Source: Paracoccaceae bacterium
GTDB taxonomy: Bacteria > Pseudomonadota > Alphaproteobacteria > Rhodobacterales > Rhodobacteraceae
Length of the DNA: 64,000 nucleotides
NCBI GenBank assembly: GCA_027489375.1
Contig: JAIXZW010000021.1
Coordinates: 62,001-126,000 of the forward strand
Direction of reading: 5' to 3'
Position numbers and translations under genes: made by a program. Numbering within the stretch: position 1 is the stretch's first letter; the number at the start of each line of letters is the position of its first letter. Below are positions 8,420 through 17,315 of this stretch, one piece after another. Under the pieces are notes generated by a model. That model worked only from the letters and a program-made list of their open reading frames with translations, made no database searches and was not told where the DNA came from.

Positions 8420-9663
8420 CACGAAAACAACCCCAAAGCCTGCGCCAAGGCGCGGCTCGCCTTGGCCGCAACCGCCAAGGGCACGCCCGCCACGGCAGCC
8501 TCCCATGCCGCCCTCATGCTTTCCACGCCGCCCGCAGGCCCGCCCGGATGCGCCATGATCCCGCCCCCCGCCGCATGGATAAGGTCAACCGACCCCAGCG
8601 CCGCCCATGTGTCATGCGCCTGCGCCGCCGATTGCCCGCTGGAAAACACCGGCATCGCCTGACAGCCCCGCCCGCCCGCGAACATCGGCACCAGCAGCGA
8701 ACGGGCCGAGGCGATGCTTGACGCGTCACTCTCGCAAAACTTGTTCCGTATCCCGTTCACATGCAGATGGTCCGCCCCCGCCACGCGCCACAGCTTCGCC
8801 CAAGCCACATAGTCGAACCCCAGCGAGGGATGCCGCGACAGCGCCCCCCAGCCGTTGCGATGCGCATGGATCGGCAAGCGCGACACCCGCTTCAACGCCG
8901 TGAACCCCGTCAACCCGACGGAATTGAGAGAGACCATCACGCATGTCCCCCCGAGCCGCTCGACCAGATCATGCCGCGCCTGCATCTCGTCCACCTCGCC
9001 GGTGACGTTGAAGGCAAACATGACCTTGCGCCCCGTCCGGTCGGCATGACGGTTGATGACGGCCATCACCGCCCGCGCGCGGTCCTCGAACGGACAGGCC
9101 GGCCCGTCCGACTGCAACTCGTCATCCTTGATGAAATCAATGCCCGCCGCGCACAACTGGTCCACCATCGCCGCCGTGTCATCCGCCGACAGCCCGACCG
9201 ACGGCTTGATGATCGTCCCGATCAAGGGCCGCCCCTGCACCCCCGCAAGGTCGCGCGTCCCTGCGATGCCGAATGCAGGCCCGCCGTAGCGCGTCACGAA
9301 CGCATCCGGCAGACGCAGGTCCAGCAGACGCAGCCCGCTGAAATACTTCAACTCGAACAGGTTCCCCGCCACCGTCGCCAGCAGGTTCGGCAGGCTCGGC
9401 CCGATATTCGCCAGCGGCCAGGACAGCGTAACCTTGGCCGCCCGCACCACGCCCGACCCCTTGCCAGCCCCCGGCAGCGCCGCCGGAACCTCGCCCAACT
9501 CCTCGATCCGCTCGACCCGCGCCGCCGCCCGCGCCTTCAACTCGGGCGTTTCCCCCGGCACGGGCAGAAAGGTGCCCGACGATTGCTCGCCCGCCATCGC
9601 CTCGGCCGCCACGGCCAGATCGTAGCCCGTCTCGACCAGATAATCCGCCTCGAAGCGTGTCAT
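8419..9663 (-). CDS. oiaX: RuBisCO-like protein, 3-oxo-isoapionate-4-phosphate transcarboxylase/hydrolase-like
   Basis: RuBisCO large-subunit homologue of 414 residues that does not fix CO2 for growth. It keeps the KP motif GTIIKPSVGLS (K153) and the metal-site loop FIKDDEL (K179, D180, D181, E182), where the lysine would be carbamylated. In D-apionate catabolism such proteins convert 3-oxo-isoapionate 4-phosphate to 3-phosphoglycerate plus glycolate. A sister RuBisCO-like group decarboxylates the same compound instead, and I cannot fully separate the two by eye. Start and stop overlap apsD and oiaK, so it is firmly in the operon. Confidence 0.83.
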   Translation of the reverse strand: MTRFEADYLVETGYDLAVAAEAMAGEQSSGTFLPVPGETPELKARAAARVERIEELGEVPAALPGAGKGSGVVRAAKVTLSWPLANIGPSLPNLLATVAGNLFELKYFSGLRLLDLRLPDAFVTRYGGPAFGIAGTRDLAGVQGRPLIGTIIKPSVGLSADDTAAMVDQLCAAGIDFIKDDELQSDGPACPFEDRARAVMAVINRHADRTGRKVMFAFNVTGEVDEMQARHDLVERLGGTCVMVSLNSVGLTGFTALKRVSRLPIHAHRNGWGALSRHPSLGFDYVAWAKLWRVAGADHLHVNGIRNKFCESDASSIASARSLLVPMFAGGRGCQAMPVFSSGQSAAQAHDTWAALGSVDLIHAAGGGIMAHPGGPAGGVESMRAAWEAAVAGVPLAVAAKASRALAQALGLFS

Positions 9664-10670
9664 TCCATCACCACCGTCTGTCCCGTCCGCCCCGCCCGTA
9701 TCGCCGCCAGCGTCAACCCCAAAGTCCCGAGGTTATGCGCCCCCGAAGGCGCCGCCTCGGCCCGCCCCTCCAGCACCGCCACCACATGCGCCTGAAAGGC
9801 CACGACCGAATCCTGTATCAGATGCCACGGCTTCGCCCCCCAGTCGGGGCAGGCGGGTTCCGTATCGAACACCGTCACCCGCCCGCCCTTGTGCAGCCGC
9901 AACGCGTAGCCTTGCGTCAACTCGAGCGTGCCCTCATCCCCCTCGAGCAGCGCCAGCGATTGCGGGAAGGGGTCCGGCTCAAGCACCGAATGAAAGGAAC
10001 ATTCCACCGAACTCACCGCCCCCGAGGCGTGGCGCAGCAAGGCGGTGAACGCATCCTCGCCCTTCACCCGCGGGTTCCGTCGCTGCACCTCGCAGGCGAC
10101 CCGCGTCACATCCCCCATCAGATGCCGCACCATGTCGAACAGGTGCAGCCCCACATCGGTCAGCGCAAGGTCCGGCACTTCGGCCAGATAGGGCTGGTTG
10201 GCGTAGATGTCATAGCCATGCCGGAACGCCAGCCGCAGGAAACGCGGGCTGCCCACCTCGGCCATCCGCGCCTTCATCTCGCGGATCGGGCGCTGCCAGC
10301 GGAAATTCTCATGCACCGTCAACACCACGCCCCGCGAAGCACAGGCCGCAACCATCGCAGCGCCATCCTCCAGCGTCCCGGCGAATGGCTTCTGGCAAAT
10401 CACCAGCCGCGCATGATCCGCCGCAAGCTCGACCAACGCCCGATGCGACCCGACCGTGGTCGCGATATCCACGAAATCCGGCCGCAACCGCGCCAGCATT
10501 TCGGCCGCATCCGTCCCCGCCTCGGACCCGTAGGCTGCGGCAAAGGCCGCCGCCTTGGCCGGGTCCGTGTCACAGACGCCGACGATCCGCACCCCCGCCT
10601 GCCGCGTCCACGCCTCCATATGGTTGCGGGCAAAGAACCCGCAGCCGATCAGCACGCCCCGATGCGTCAT
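9660..10670 (-). CDS. apsD: D-apiose dehydrogenase-like oxidoreductase (Gfo/Idh/MocA)
   Basis: Protein of 336 residues. It has an N-terminal Rossmann fold (GVLIGCGFFARNHMEAW), the family's K-P motif in the form CQKPFAG, and the substrate-side DVGLHLFDMVRH helix with the D-x3-H pair. In the known pathway ApsD oxidises D-apiose to D-apionolactone with NAD. It overlaps apnL by four bases (ATGA) and oiaX by four. The frame is open further upstream, but MTHRGVLIG at 10670 is the natural start. The specific substrate is inferred from the full set of pathway genes. Confidence 0.82.
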   Translation of the reverse strand: MTHRGVLIGCGFFARNHMEAWTRQAGVRIVGVCDTDPAKAAAFAAAYGSEAGTDAAEMLARLRPDFVDIATTVGSHRALVELAADHARLVICQKPFAGTLEDGAAMVAACASRGVVLTVHENFRWQRPIREMKARMAEVGSPRFLRLAFRHGYDIYANQPYLAEVPDLALTDVGLHLFDMVRHLMGDVTRVACEVQRRNPRVKGEDAFTALLRHASGAVSSVECSFHSVLEPDPFPQSLALLEGDEGTLELTQGYALRLHKGGRVTVFDTEPACPDWGAKPWHLIQDSVVAFQAHVVAVLEGRAEAAPSGAHNLGTLGLTLAAIRAGRTGQTVVME

Positions 10671-12352
10671 GCCACCTCTCCCGTCAAAAACGCCAGATCG
10701 AACCGCTGCAAGCTGACCCCGCCCAAATCCTGCGGCGGGCTGTCCAGCCAATCCGCCCCCCGCGCCGCAATTTCCGAGCGATCATTCAATAACCACCCCC
10801 GCACGCCCTGCGGCAGCGTCACCGCCCCCCCGATTGCCGCAACGATGGACCCCCGCGACGTGCTGATCCCGCCCGCTTCCAGCCCCCGCGCCCGCGCGCC
10901 TGCCAGCCCTTGGGCAAAGCGCAGCACATGGTAGACGGGTCTTGCCCCCATAGGACCAACCGCACCCAAAGGCCCCTCCGTCATCGCCAAAGCGACCGAG
11001 GCGACACCCTCCGCACTCGCCGCCGCCAGCACACCCACGGCGAAACAGGCGGCAAAACGGCTGTCCTGCCGCGGGTCGTCGCGCACCATCGCCAGACGCT
11101 CCCGCAAGGGGTTCGCCACGCATTCCACCGCATAGGGGTTTGACCGCATCCCGATGGAATAAAGCCCCAGATGCAAGGGCTTGCCCCCTGCGATGGCGCG
11201 GCCCGTGGCATAGACCTCCGGCACGGCCTCAAGCGTTTCCAGCACCGACAGATCGTCGGCGGCATGGACAATCGCCGTCCCGCTGAAGGTCACGAAATCG
11301 ACCATCGCCGGATCGGGTCGGCAGCGGTTGAATTCGGTGAAATTGGTGAACATGCCGCCCCCGACCGCCGCGTGCGGAAACAACGCCCGCGCCGTGGCGA
11401 TCAGGTCCATCGGCCTTGGCCCCGCAGGCCACGGCCCCTCGGGCTGGTGGCTTTTCAGGTAAGGCGCGGTCAACACCGTCACCCGCGCCACATCCAGCCC
11501 CGCGCAATCCGCCGCCAGTTGCTCCAATCCATCCAACCGCTCGTTAACCACGATCTCCAGATGCACCGGCCCCGCCACCACAGGCACCCTGTCCCCCGCA
11601 CGCAGCCGCAACTGCACGGGAAACGCGGGCAAGACCGCCTCGGCCAGCCCCGCCTCCATCGCCACGGCAACCACGGGCACCACGCCCCCGCGCGCAGCTC
11701 CGCCCGTCGCCACAACGCCGCGCCCCGAAAGCCGCACCTCGACCCGCTGCCGCACGGGCGCATCCGGTCCCAGCGCAAAGGGCAGGGGCCACGCCAGCGG
11801 GCGGCAATAGGTCTTGTAACTCGCATCGGTCCAGTTGCGCTGGTCCTCCATCTCGAAGACCTCGCCCGCCATCGTGATGGCGACCCGCACCCCCGCGACC
11901 TCGTGCTCCAGTCCGGCGATGTCGAACACGGGCTGGCTTGGCGAAATCAGCGCGGGCCATGCGGTCGCTTCGACCGCCCCGCCCGAATGAGTCACCGTCA
12001 AGGCCTGCCCCGACACCCCGCGCAAGGGGTGCAGCAGCGTGAACCCCGCGCGGTTCACCGCCAGCTCGGCGGCTGCGTCGATCCCGACCGTCAGCACCAG
12101 ATGCGCCTCTGACACCTCGGCCCGAAACACGCCCGCAAAACTGCCGTCCCGCGCCGCGAAGCGATGCTCGTAAACCAGCCGCCCCGCGTCGAGGTCGACC
12201 GCTTCCGAAACCGTCCGCACGGGACAGGTGCCCCAAGCGCCGTCCCGCACGGGGTAAGACACGCGCCGCAGCACCTCCACCCCGTCGAACCGGATGCGGC
12301 GAAGGTCGCCCTCCACGATCAGCAGCGACAGCCGCCCGATCTGATGTTCCAT
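10667..12352 (-). CDS. apnL: D-apionolactonase-like protein
   Basis: Large protein of 561 residues of the type annotated as D-apionolactonase, which opens the lactone made by ApsD to D-apionate. Recognisable stretches are EVLRRVSYPVRDGAWGT, FEMEDQRNWTDASYKTYCRP and FTNFTEFNRCRPD. The middle is TIM-barrel-like and the N-terminal part is beta-rich. I place the start at ATG 12352, which follows GGCGGAG; another ATG at 12373 would add seven residues. The stop overlaps apsD (ATGA). Confidence 0.8.
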   Translation of the reverse strand: MEHQIGRLSLLIVEGDLRRIRFDGVEVLRRVSYPVRDGAWGTCPVRTVSEAVDLDAGRLVYEHRFAARDGSFAGVFRAEVSEAHLVLTVGIDAAAELAVNRAGFTLLHPLRGVSGQALTVTHSGGAVEATAWPALISPSQPVFDIAGLEHEVAGVRVAITMAGEVFEMEDQRNWTDASYKTYCRPLAWPLPFALGPDAPVRQRVEVRLSGRGVVATGGAARGGVVPVVAVAMEAGLAEAVLPAFPVQLRLRAGDRVPVVAGPVHLEIVVNERLDGLEQLAADCAGLDVARVTVLTAPYLKSHQPEGPWPAGPRPMDLIATARALFPHAAVGGGMFTNFTEFNRCRPDPAMVDFVTFSGTAIVHAADDLSVLETLEAVPEVYATGRAIAGGKPLHLGLYSIGMRSNPYAVECVANPLRERLAMVRDDPRQDSRFAACFAVGVLAAASAEGVASVALAMTEGPLGAVGPMGARPVYHVLRFAQGLAGARARGLEAGGISTSRGSIVAAIGGAVTLPQGVRGWLLNDRSEIAARGADWLDSPPQDLGGVSLQRFDLAFLTGEVA

Positions 12353-12366
12353 CGCTCCGCCCTCGG

Positions 12367-12379
12367 TCGTCATACCAGT
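12367..12379. promoter_or_regulatory. Candidate GntR operator half-site ahead of apnL
   Basis: TCGTCATACCAGT here matches TCATCATACCAGT upstream of apnO (14085-14097) at 12 of 13 bases. On the operon strand it reads ACTGGTATGA. TGGTAT-type half-sites are usual for FCD/GntR regulators. The link to the GntR gene beside it is inference. Confidence 0.45.
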
Positions 12380-12438
12380 GCCCGCCCCCGCTTCACGAAG
12401 CTTTCCCGCCCGTTAACCTTTGGCGCGCCGCGTCTGCA

Positions 12439-13164
12439 TCACCTGTGCATCGCGGACTCGCCGCCCGCGCCGCGCCGATACATCTCGTTGGCACGGTTCA
12501 GATGGTCCGCCATCGCCGCCGCCGCCCGCGCCGCATCGCCCGTGGCAATCGCCGCGATGATGCCGCGATGCTCGGCCAGCGTCAGGTTCTCCTTGCCCGG
12601 AACGCTCACCAGATCGACGTGGAAATCGTTGAGCCAGCGGAACAATCCGTCCGACAGCGCCGACCAGATCGGGTTGCCGCTGATGGCCGCGATCTCGCGG
12701 TGGAACTGTCCGTCCAGCCGCCGGAACGCCGCCCCGTCACCCAGCGCCGCCTCCTGCCGCGCCACCGTATCGCGCAACCGTTCAAGGTCAGACCCCGAAT
12801 GCCGCCGCGCCGCGATCCGCGCCATCTCCACCTCGAACGTCACCCGCGCATCTTTCAGGTTTTCAAGGCTGGCGTTGGAATGCACCAGCAGGTGCTTCAT
12901 CGTCTCGGAAAGTTGGTCCACCATCCGCCCGACCGAAGGCTCCGCCACCCGCGCCCTCTCGCCGTGGCGGATCTCGATCAGTCCCGACCGCTCCAGCGCC
13001 TGCATCGCCTCGCGGATCGCGGGGCGCCCGACGCCAAGGCTCTCCATCAACTCCCGCTCCGAAGGCAGCGCATCGCCGGGCCGCAACTCGCCCCCGTCGA
13101 TCTGGGCAAGCAGGCGCAACCGCACCTCCTCGCCCAGCTTGCGCTTCTGGATCGGCCCGCCCAT
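12439..13164 (-). CDS. GntR/FadR-family (FCD domain) transcriptional regulator
   Basis: Regulator of 241 residues. The N-terminal winged helix (about 8-78) contains LRPGDALPSERELMESLGVG and RPAIREAMQALERSGL. The C-terminal FCD ligand domain keeps FEVEMARIAARR, FHREIAAISGNPIW and EHRGIIAAI, with the Asp/His residues that hold a metal and an acidic ligand. It sits inside the apiose operon between apnO and apnL, touching apnO (shared base at 13164). It probably senses D-apionate or a related sugar acid and controls this operon. Confidence 0.88.
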   Translation of the reverse strand: MGGPIQKRKLGEEVRLRLLAQIDGGELRPGDALPSERELMESLGVGRPAIREAMQALERSGLIEIRHGERARVAEPSVGRMVDQLSETMKHLLVHSNASLENLKDARVTFEVEMARIAARRHSGSDLERLRDTVARQEAALGDGAAFRRLDGQFHREIAAISGNPIWSALSDGLFRWLNDFHVDLVSVPGKENLTLAEHRGIIAAIATGDAARAAAAMADHLNRANEMYRRGAGGESAMHR

Positions 13165-14006
13165 CAGGCGGTTCGGCCCTGCACGATCAACTCGCAGCTA
13201 TCCTTGACCACGGGCGGCGACAGAACGTCCAACCACGTGTCCTTGATCAGATATTTCCGCGCATGCGCCATGACCCGCAGCGCCGCATCCGACGGCACTT
13301 TGGGCGAATAGCCGAACCACATGGCAATTTCCACGTTCAGATGCCCGATCAGGAAATCAAAGGCCGCCTCGCGCGGGATGCCGTATTTGTCGGCGCAGAC
13401 ATCGACCGCTTCGGCCATCATGTCGACGAAGGGCATGGCGATCATCTCCGACAGGCCCGGTTCCAGAATGGCAAGCTGCTCCACCGTGACCCGATGCGTC
13501 CGCATGACGGGCGACCACATCACGCGGCAGATTTCCGCGCCCACCTCGTAATGCGATTCCGGTCCCTGCATCAGCGCGCAGACGATGGCCTGCTTGGCCA
13601 CGCCGCCATGCACGTCGGCCCGCGCGGCGGGGTCCGTCTCGTCATTGTAAAGCGGCGGGTGGCAGGGGTGGCCCACGAAATAGGTGATGTCGGCCCGCTC
13701 CGGCAAAGCCCCCGCATAGGGCGCCGCGGCGTCGAGGATGACGACCATCGTTCCCGCCGCGAGCTTCGGCACGATCTCGTGCGCGACCTTGCCGATCAGG
13801 CTGTCGGGCAGCGCCAGCACCACGACTTCCGCCCCGTCCAGCCCTGCTGCCTGATCGACGGCGGCAATCCCGGCATCGGCCAGACGCTTGCGGCCCAGCT
13901 CGCCCACCTCCACCGCACGGGTATCATACCCCGCGTCAACGAATTTGCGGGTAACACGGAATCCCATCTTCCCGCCCGCTCCCAGAACCGCGACCGATTT
14001 CGCCAT
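13164..14006 (-). CDS. apnO: D-apionate oxidoisomerase-like NAD-dependent enzyme
   Basis: Protein of 280 residues: a Rossmann domain VAVLGAGGKMG (residues 5-15) followed by an all-helical C-terminal domain of the phosphogluconate-dehydrogenase-C type (EVGAEICRVMWSPVMRTHRV region; GHLNVEIAMWFG near the end). ApnO oxidises D-apionate and moves a carbon to give 3-oxo-isoapionate, the substrate of OiaK. It is the first gene of the minus-strand operon; a divergent promoter region lies upstream. The enzyme is distinct from ordinary 6-phosphogluconate dehydrogenases in length and motif set. The assignment depends partly on its neighbours apsD, apnL, oiaK and oiaX. Confidence 0.82.
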   Translation of the reverse strand: MAKSVAVLGAGGKMGFRVTRKFVDAGYDTRAVEVGELGRKRLADAGIAAVDQAAGLDGAEVVVLALPDSLIGKVAHEIVPKLAAGTMVVILDAAAPYAGALPERADITYFVGHPCHPPLYNDETDPAARADVHGGVAKQAIVCALMQGPESHYEVGAEICRVMWSPVMRTHRVTVEQLAILEPGLSEMIAMPFVDMMAEAVDVCADKYGIPREAAFDFLIGHLNVEIAMWFGYSPKVPSDAALRVMAHARKYLIKDTWLDVLSPPVVKDSCELIVQGRTA

Positions 14007-14078
14007 GTGCTTCGTCCCTTCAAAGGTTTCGCAAAGGTAAAGAACCGCGCCGTTGCGGTTTCAGAAGCGTTACCGCAT

Positions 14079-14097
14079 GTATACTCATCATACCAGT
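14079..14097. promoter_or_regulatory. Candidate GntR operator upstream of apnO
   Basis: GTATACTCATCATAC has GTAT/ATAC inverted ends (14079-14093) and overlaps TCATCATACCAGT, which recurs ahead of apnL. It lies 73 bases upstream of the apnO start, between the two divergent operons. Confidence 0.45.
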
Positions 14098-14132
14098 AGA
14101 TTCGCCGTCCACCCCGCACCCCGCCAAAGTTT

Positions 14133-14176
14133 TTGACAAGGCGGCTCCGGCTGGTTAAGTTTCTGTAAACGTTTCC
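14133..14176 (+). promoter_or_regulatory. Sigma-70-type promoter with LacI-family operator
   Basis: TTGACA (14133-14138), a 16-base spacer and TTAAGT (14155-14160) form a promoter for the aldolase operon. Directly downstream is TGTAAACGTTTCC (14164-14176), with the palindromic core AAACGTTT (14167-14174) typical of LacI/PurR-type operators. Binding there would block transcription. The lacI-type gene at the far end of the operon is the obvious candidate repressor. Confidence 0.65.
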
Positions 14177-14193
14177 AGCCATAGGCCGCGCCG

Positions 14194-15015
14194 ATGAAAT
14201 CCGCCCGCATGAACCGCCTCTTCTCGCCCTCGGGCAATTGCTTCGACGTGGCGATCGACCACGGCATGTTCAACGAACGCTCCTTCCTCGGCGGGATCGA
14301 GGATATGAAATCCGCGATCCACACCATCGCCGCCGCCGGACCCGATGCGATCCAGCTTCCCCCCGGCACCGCGCCCATCCTGCAAGCCATCCCCGGCAAG
14401 ACCCGCCCCGCGCTCGTCCTGCGCACCGACATCGCCAATGTCTACGGCACCCCGCTGCCCGCCACACTTTTCTCCGAGGTGATCGACCGTGCCGTCGAAC
14501 AGGGCGTGGTGCTCGATGCCGCCTGCGTGGTGGTGAACCTGCTCCTGCTCCCCAACCAGCCCGAGGTCTACCGCGCCTGCGTCCGCAACGTGAACAGCCT
14601 GAAGCGGGAATGCGAGATCATGGGGATGCCGCTCATGGTCGAACCGCTTGTCATGCAGGACAATTCCAAGGGCGGCTACATGGTCAACGGCGACATCGAC
14701 CTGATCCTGCCGCTCGTCCGGCAAGCCGCCGAACTCGGGGCCGACATCATCAAGGCCGACCCTTGCGACAACGTGGCCGAATACCACCGCGTGATCGAGA
14801 TTGCCCAAGGCCTCCCCGTCCTCGTCCGTGGCGGGGGCCGCGTGTCCGATGCCGAAATCCTCTCGCGCACGGCGGAACTGATGCGTCAGGGCGCGCGCGG
14901 TATCGTCTATGGCCGCAACGTGATCCAGCACCCCAACCCCGCAGGCATGACCCGCGCCCTCATGGCCGTGGTGCATGACGGTGTCACCCCCGAAGCCGCG
15001 CTGGAGATGATCTGA
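14194..15015 (+). CDS. Class I aldolase, DeoC/FbaB/LacD superfamily
   Basis: TIM-barrel Schiff-base aldolase of 273 residues. DVAIDHGMFN near the N-terminus and LGADIIKADPCDNV with the likely catalytic Lys at residue 187 match the DeoC/LacD/LsrF group; GLPVLVRGGGRVSD and RGIVYGRNVIQHPNP form the phosphate-binding end. It would split a phosphorylated keto-sugar or sugar acid produced by the dehydrogenase and kinase that follow. It is first in a three-gene operon, with the stop overlapping the next ATG (TGATG). The substrate is unknown. Confidence 0.82.
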   Translation: MKSARMNRLFSPSGNCFDVAIDHGMFNERSFLGGIEDMKSAIHTIAAAGPDAIQLPPGTAPILQAIPGKTRPALVLRTDIANVYGTPLPATLFSEVIDRAVEQGVVLDAACVVVNLLLLPNQPEVYRACVRNVNSLKRECEIMGMPLMVEPLVMQDNSKGGYMVNGDIDLILPLVRQAAELGADIIKADPCDNVAEYHRVIEIAQGLPVLVRGGGRVSDAEILSRTAELMRQGARGIVYGRNVIQHPNPAGMTRALMAVVHDGVTPEAALEMI

Positions 15016-16154
15016 TGCGCGAGATCCGCTTCGGCATCATCGGCTGCGGCCTCATGGGGCGCGAATTCGCCTCCGCCTCCGCCCGCTGGCTGCACCTGAC
15101 CGATACCAAGGCCAAACCCCGCATCGTGGCGGTCTGCGACACCAACCCCGCTTTGCTGGGCTGGTATGCCGACAACCTCGGCCCGATGCAGCAGACGACC
15201 GATTACCGCGAACTTCTGGCCAACCCCGACGTCGATGCGGTCTATTGCGCCGTCCCCCACGTCCTGCACGCGGAACTTTACCCCGCCATCCTTGCCGCCG
15301 GAAAACACCTGCTCGGCGAAAAGCCCTTCGGCATGGACGCAGGCCAGAACGCCACCATCATGCAGGCCATCGCGGCCCACCCCGACCTGCTCGTCCGCTG
15401 CTCGTCGGAAATGCCCTTCTACCCCGGCGCGCAGCGCGTGGTGGATTTCGTCAGATCCGGTGCCATCGGCCCGATCCTCGAGGTGGAGGCCGCCTTCCTC
15501 CACTCCTCCGACATCAACCCGGCCAAGCCGCTGAACTGGAAACGCATGGCATCGGTGAACGGCGAATACGGCTGCATGGGCGATCTGGGGATGCACGTCC
15601 TCCACGTCCCGCTCCGCCTTGGCTGGCGGCCCGACACCGTCACCGCCTCCCTTGTGAAGCGCGTGCCGACCCGACCCGATGGCAAGGGCGGCACGCTGCC
15701 CTGCGACACATGGGACAACGCCACGATCACCGCCACCGTCCCGCACGAGGACGGCGCCTTCCCGCTTGTCCTCAAAACATGGCGCATCGCACCGGGCGAG
15801 GCGAATACATGGTCCATCCGCGTGCTCGGCATGAACGGCTCGGCCTTTTTCACCACCAAATCCCCCCGCCAATGGCAATTCATGCGCTACACGGCGGGCG
15901 GACCGCAGGCTTGGGCGACCGAAGACCTTGGCTACACGCCGCTTTTCCCCGCGATCACGGGCGGCATCTTCGAATTCGGCTTCACCGATGCGATCCAGCA
16001 GATGTGGGCCGCCTTCATCGACGAACTCGCGGGTGGTGACGCCAAGGGCTTCCCCTGCGCCACACCCGCCGAGGCGAGCGCCCACCACGCCGTCCTGACC
16101 GCCGCCTTGCAGGCGGGCAAGTCGGGCCAATCGGTCAAGGTCGCCTACGCATGA
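15015..16154 (+). CDS. Gfo/Idh/MocA-family oxidoreductase
   Basis: NAD(P)-dependent sugar dehydrogenase of 379 residues. It shows the Rossmann start IRFGIIGCGLMGREFA, VCDTNPALLGWY, the GEKPFGMD loop with the family E-K-P, and a C-terminal beta-sheet domain. The family oxidises sugars, inositols or their derivatives at a ring carbon. It overlaps both neighbours by one to four bases, so translation is coupled. The combination of oxidise, phosphorylate, cleave suggests a degradation route for an unusual sugar, which I cannot name. Confidence 0.82.
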   Translation: MREIRFGIIGCGLMGREFASASARWLHLTDTKAKPRIVAVCDTNPALLGWYADNLGPMQQTTDYRELLANPDVDAVYCAVPHVLHAELYPAILAAGKHLLGEKPFGMDAGQNATIMQAIAAHPDLLVRCSSEMPFYPGAQRVVDFVRSGAIGPILEVEAAFLHSSDINPAKPLNWKRMASVNGEYGCMGDLGMHVLHVPLRLGWRPDTVTASLVKRVPTRPDGKGGTLPCDTWDNATITATVPHEDGAFPLVLKTWRIAPGEANTWSIRVLGMNGSAFFTTKSPRQWQFMRYTAGGPQAWATEDLGYTPLFPAITGGIFEFGFTDAIQQMWAAFIDELAGGDAKGFPCATPAEASAHHAVLTAALQAGKSGQSVKVAYA

Positions 16155-17125
16155 AACGCGGGATCGCCTGCGCCGGAAACTGGATCGTGGACATCGTCCA
16201 CACCATCGAGGCTTGGCCGCAGAAATCCGACCTCGTCCGCATCAGGGACGAGGTGGAGGGGACAGGCGGCGGTGCCGCAAACGTCCTCCTTGCCCTGTCC
16301 GCCTTCCGCACGGGCCTGCCGCTTTATGCGCTGGGCCTCATTGGCACGGACCGCCATGCCGAAACCGTTCTGGCGGCGGTGCGCGGGGCAGGGGCCGATA
16401 CGGCAGGGCTGAAACAGACCCCCCGCGCCCCCACCGCCCATACCCATGTGATGAACCTGCCGGGCGACAGCCGGACCTTCTTTTACCACCCCGGCACCAA
16501 TGACCTTTTGTCGGACGAGGATGTTGCCGTCGAATCCGCCGCCGCCCGTGGCGCGCGCATTTTCTACCTTGGCTACCTCAACCTTCTCGGCGGGCTGGAC
16601 AGGCTCGACCGCGGCACCACGGGGGCGGCCCGCGTCCTGTCCCGCGCCCGTGCGGCGGGGATGACCACCGCCGTCGACCTTGTCTCCACCGACCGCCCCG
16701 AATTCCGCGCCGCGGTCGAGGCGGCGCTTCCCCATACCGATTACCTCTTCCTGAACGAGGTCGAAGCCGCCCGCGCCACGGGCCTGACCATCGACGGGGC
16801 AGGGGACGAAGCCGCCATCGCGGCAGCCGCCGCGCAGCTTCTGGCAGGGGGCGTGGCGCGGGCCGTGATCCTGCACACCCCCGCGCTCGGCCTGTGGTTC
16901 GGCGCGGATGGCACCCGCCTCACCCGACGCCCCGACCCCGTGATGCCCGAAGATATCATCAGCCCCGTCGGCGCAGGCGACGCCTTCGCCGCAGGTTGCC
17001 TCTATGGCATCCACGAAAGCTGGGAGCCGGACGCCTGCCTCCGCCTCGGCCACCGCGCCGCCGCCGCCGCGCTGAAAGGGGCCACGGCGACCGAAGCAAT
17101 CCCGCCGCTCTCTGCCTTGCTCTGA
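16151..17125 (+). CDS. PfkB-family carbohydrate kinase
   Basis: Ribokinase-type kinase of 324 residues. EVEGTGGGAANVLLALSAF gives the N-terminal di-glycine sugar-binding loop, YLFLNEVEA the middle strand, and SPVGAGDAFAAGCLYG the C-terminal signature with the catalytic Asp. It follows the dehydrogenase with an ATGA overlap and ends the operon; hairpins follow within ten bases. It likely phosphorylates the product of the upstream dehydrogenase before aldol cleavage. Confidence 0.87.
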   Translation: MKRGIACAGNWIVDIVHTIEAWPQKSDLVRIRDEVEGTGGGAANVLLALSAFRTGLPLYALGLIGTDRHAETVLAAVRGAGADTAGLKQTPRAPTAHTHVMNLPGDSRTFFYHPGTNDLLSDEDVAVESAAARGARIFYLGYLNLLGGLDRLDRGTTGAARVLSRARAAGMTTAVDLVSTDRPEFRAAVEAALPHTDYLFLNEVEAARATGLTIDGAGDEAAIAAAAAQLLAGGVARAVILHTPALGLWFGADGTRLTRRPDPVMPEDIISPVGAGDAFAAGCLYGIHESWEPDACLRLGHRAAAAALKGATATEAIPPLSALL

Positions 17126-17134
17126 CGCGAGGAA

Positions 17135-17259
17135 TGGCAAAGGCGCGTGCCTTTGCCACGTGACGCGGGTTCAGCTTTCCGACGGTGGCCCCAAAGGCCA
17201 CCGTCCAGCGCCCGCCCCGCCCCCGGCGGGCGCTTCTCGCCCGCCGGGTCGGGCGCTGG
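17135..17259 (+). terminator. Stack of three perfect hairpins after the kinase gene
   Basis: TGGCAAAGGC/GCCTTTGCCA (17135-17158, loop GCGT), GACGGTGGCC/GGCCACCGTC (17181-17205, loop CCAAA), and a longer two-part stem CCAGCGCCCG/CGGGCGCTGG (17205-17259). None has a clear T run. They probably end the aldolase-kinase transcript and shield it from the convergent lacI gene. In the 335 bp up to 17460 I see no gene. Confidence 0.6.
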
Positions 17260-17315
17260 CCTCCGTGGTTTTGCCTGACCGCCGGACCAAGCGCCACCGC
17301 CGCGCTACGGGCGGG

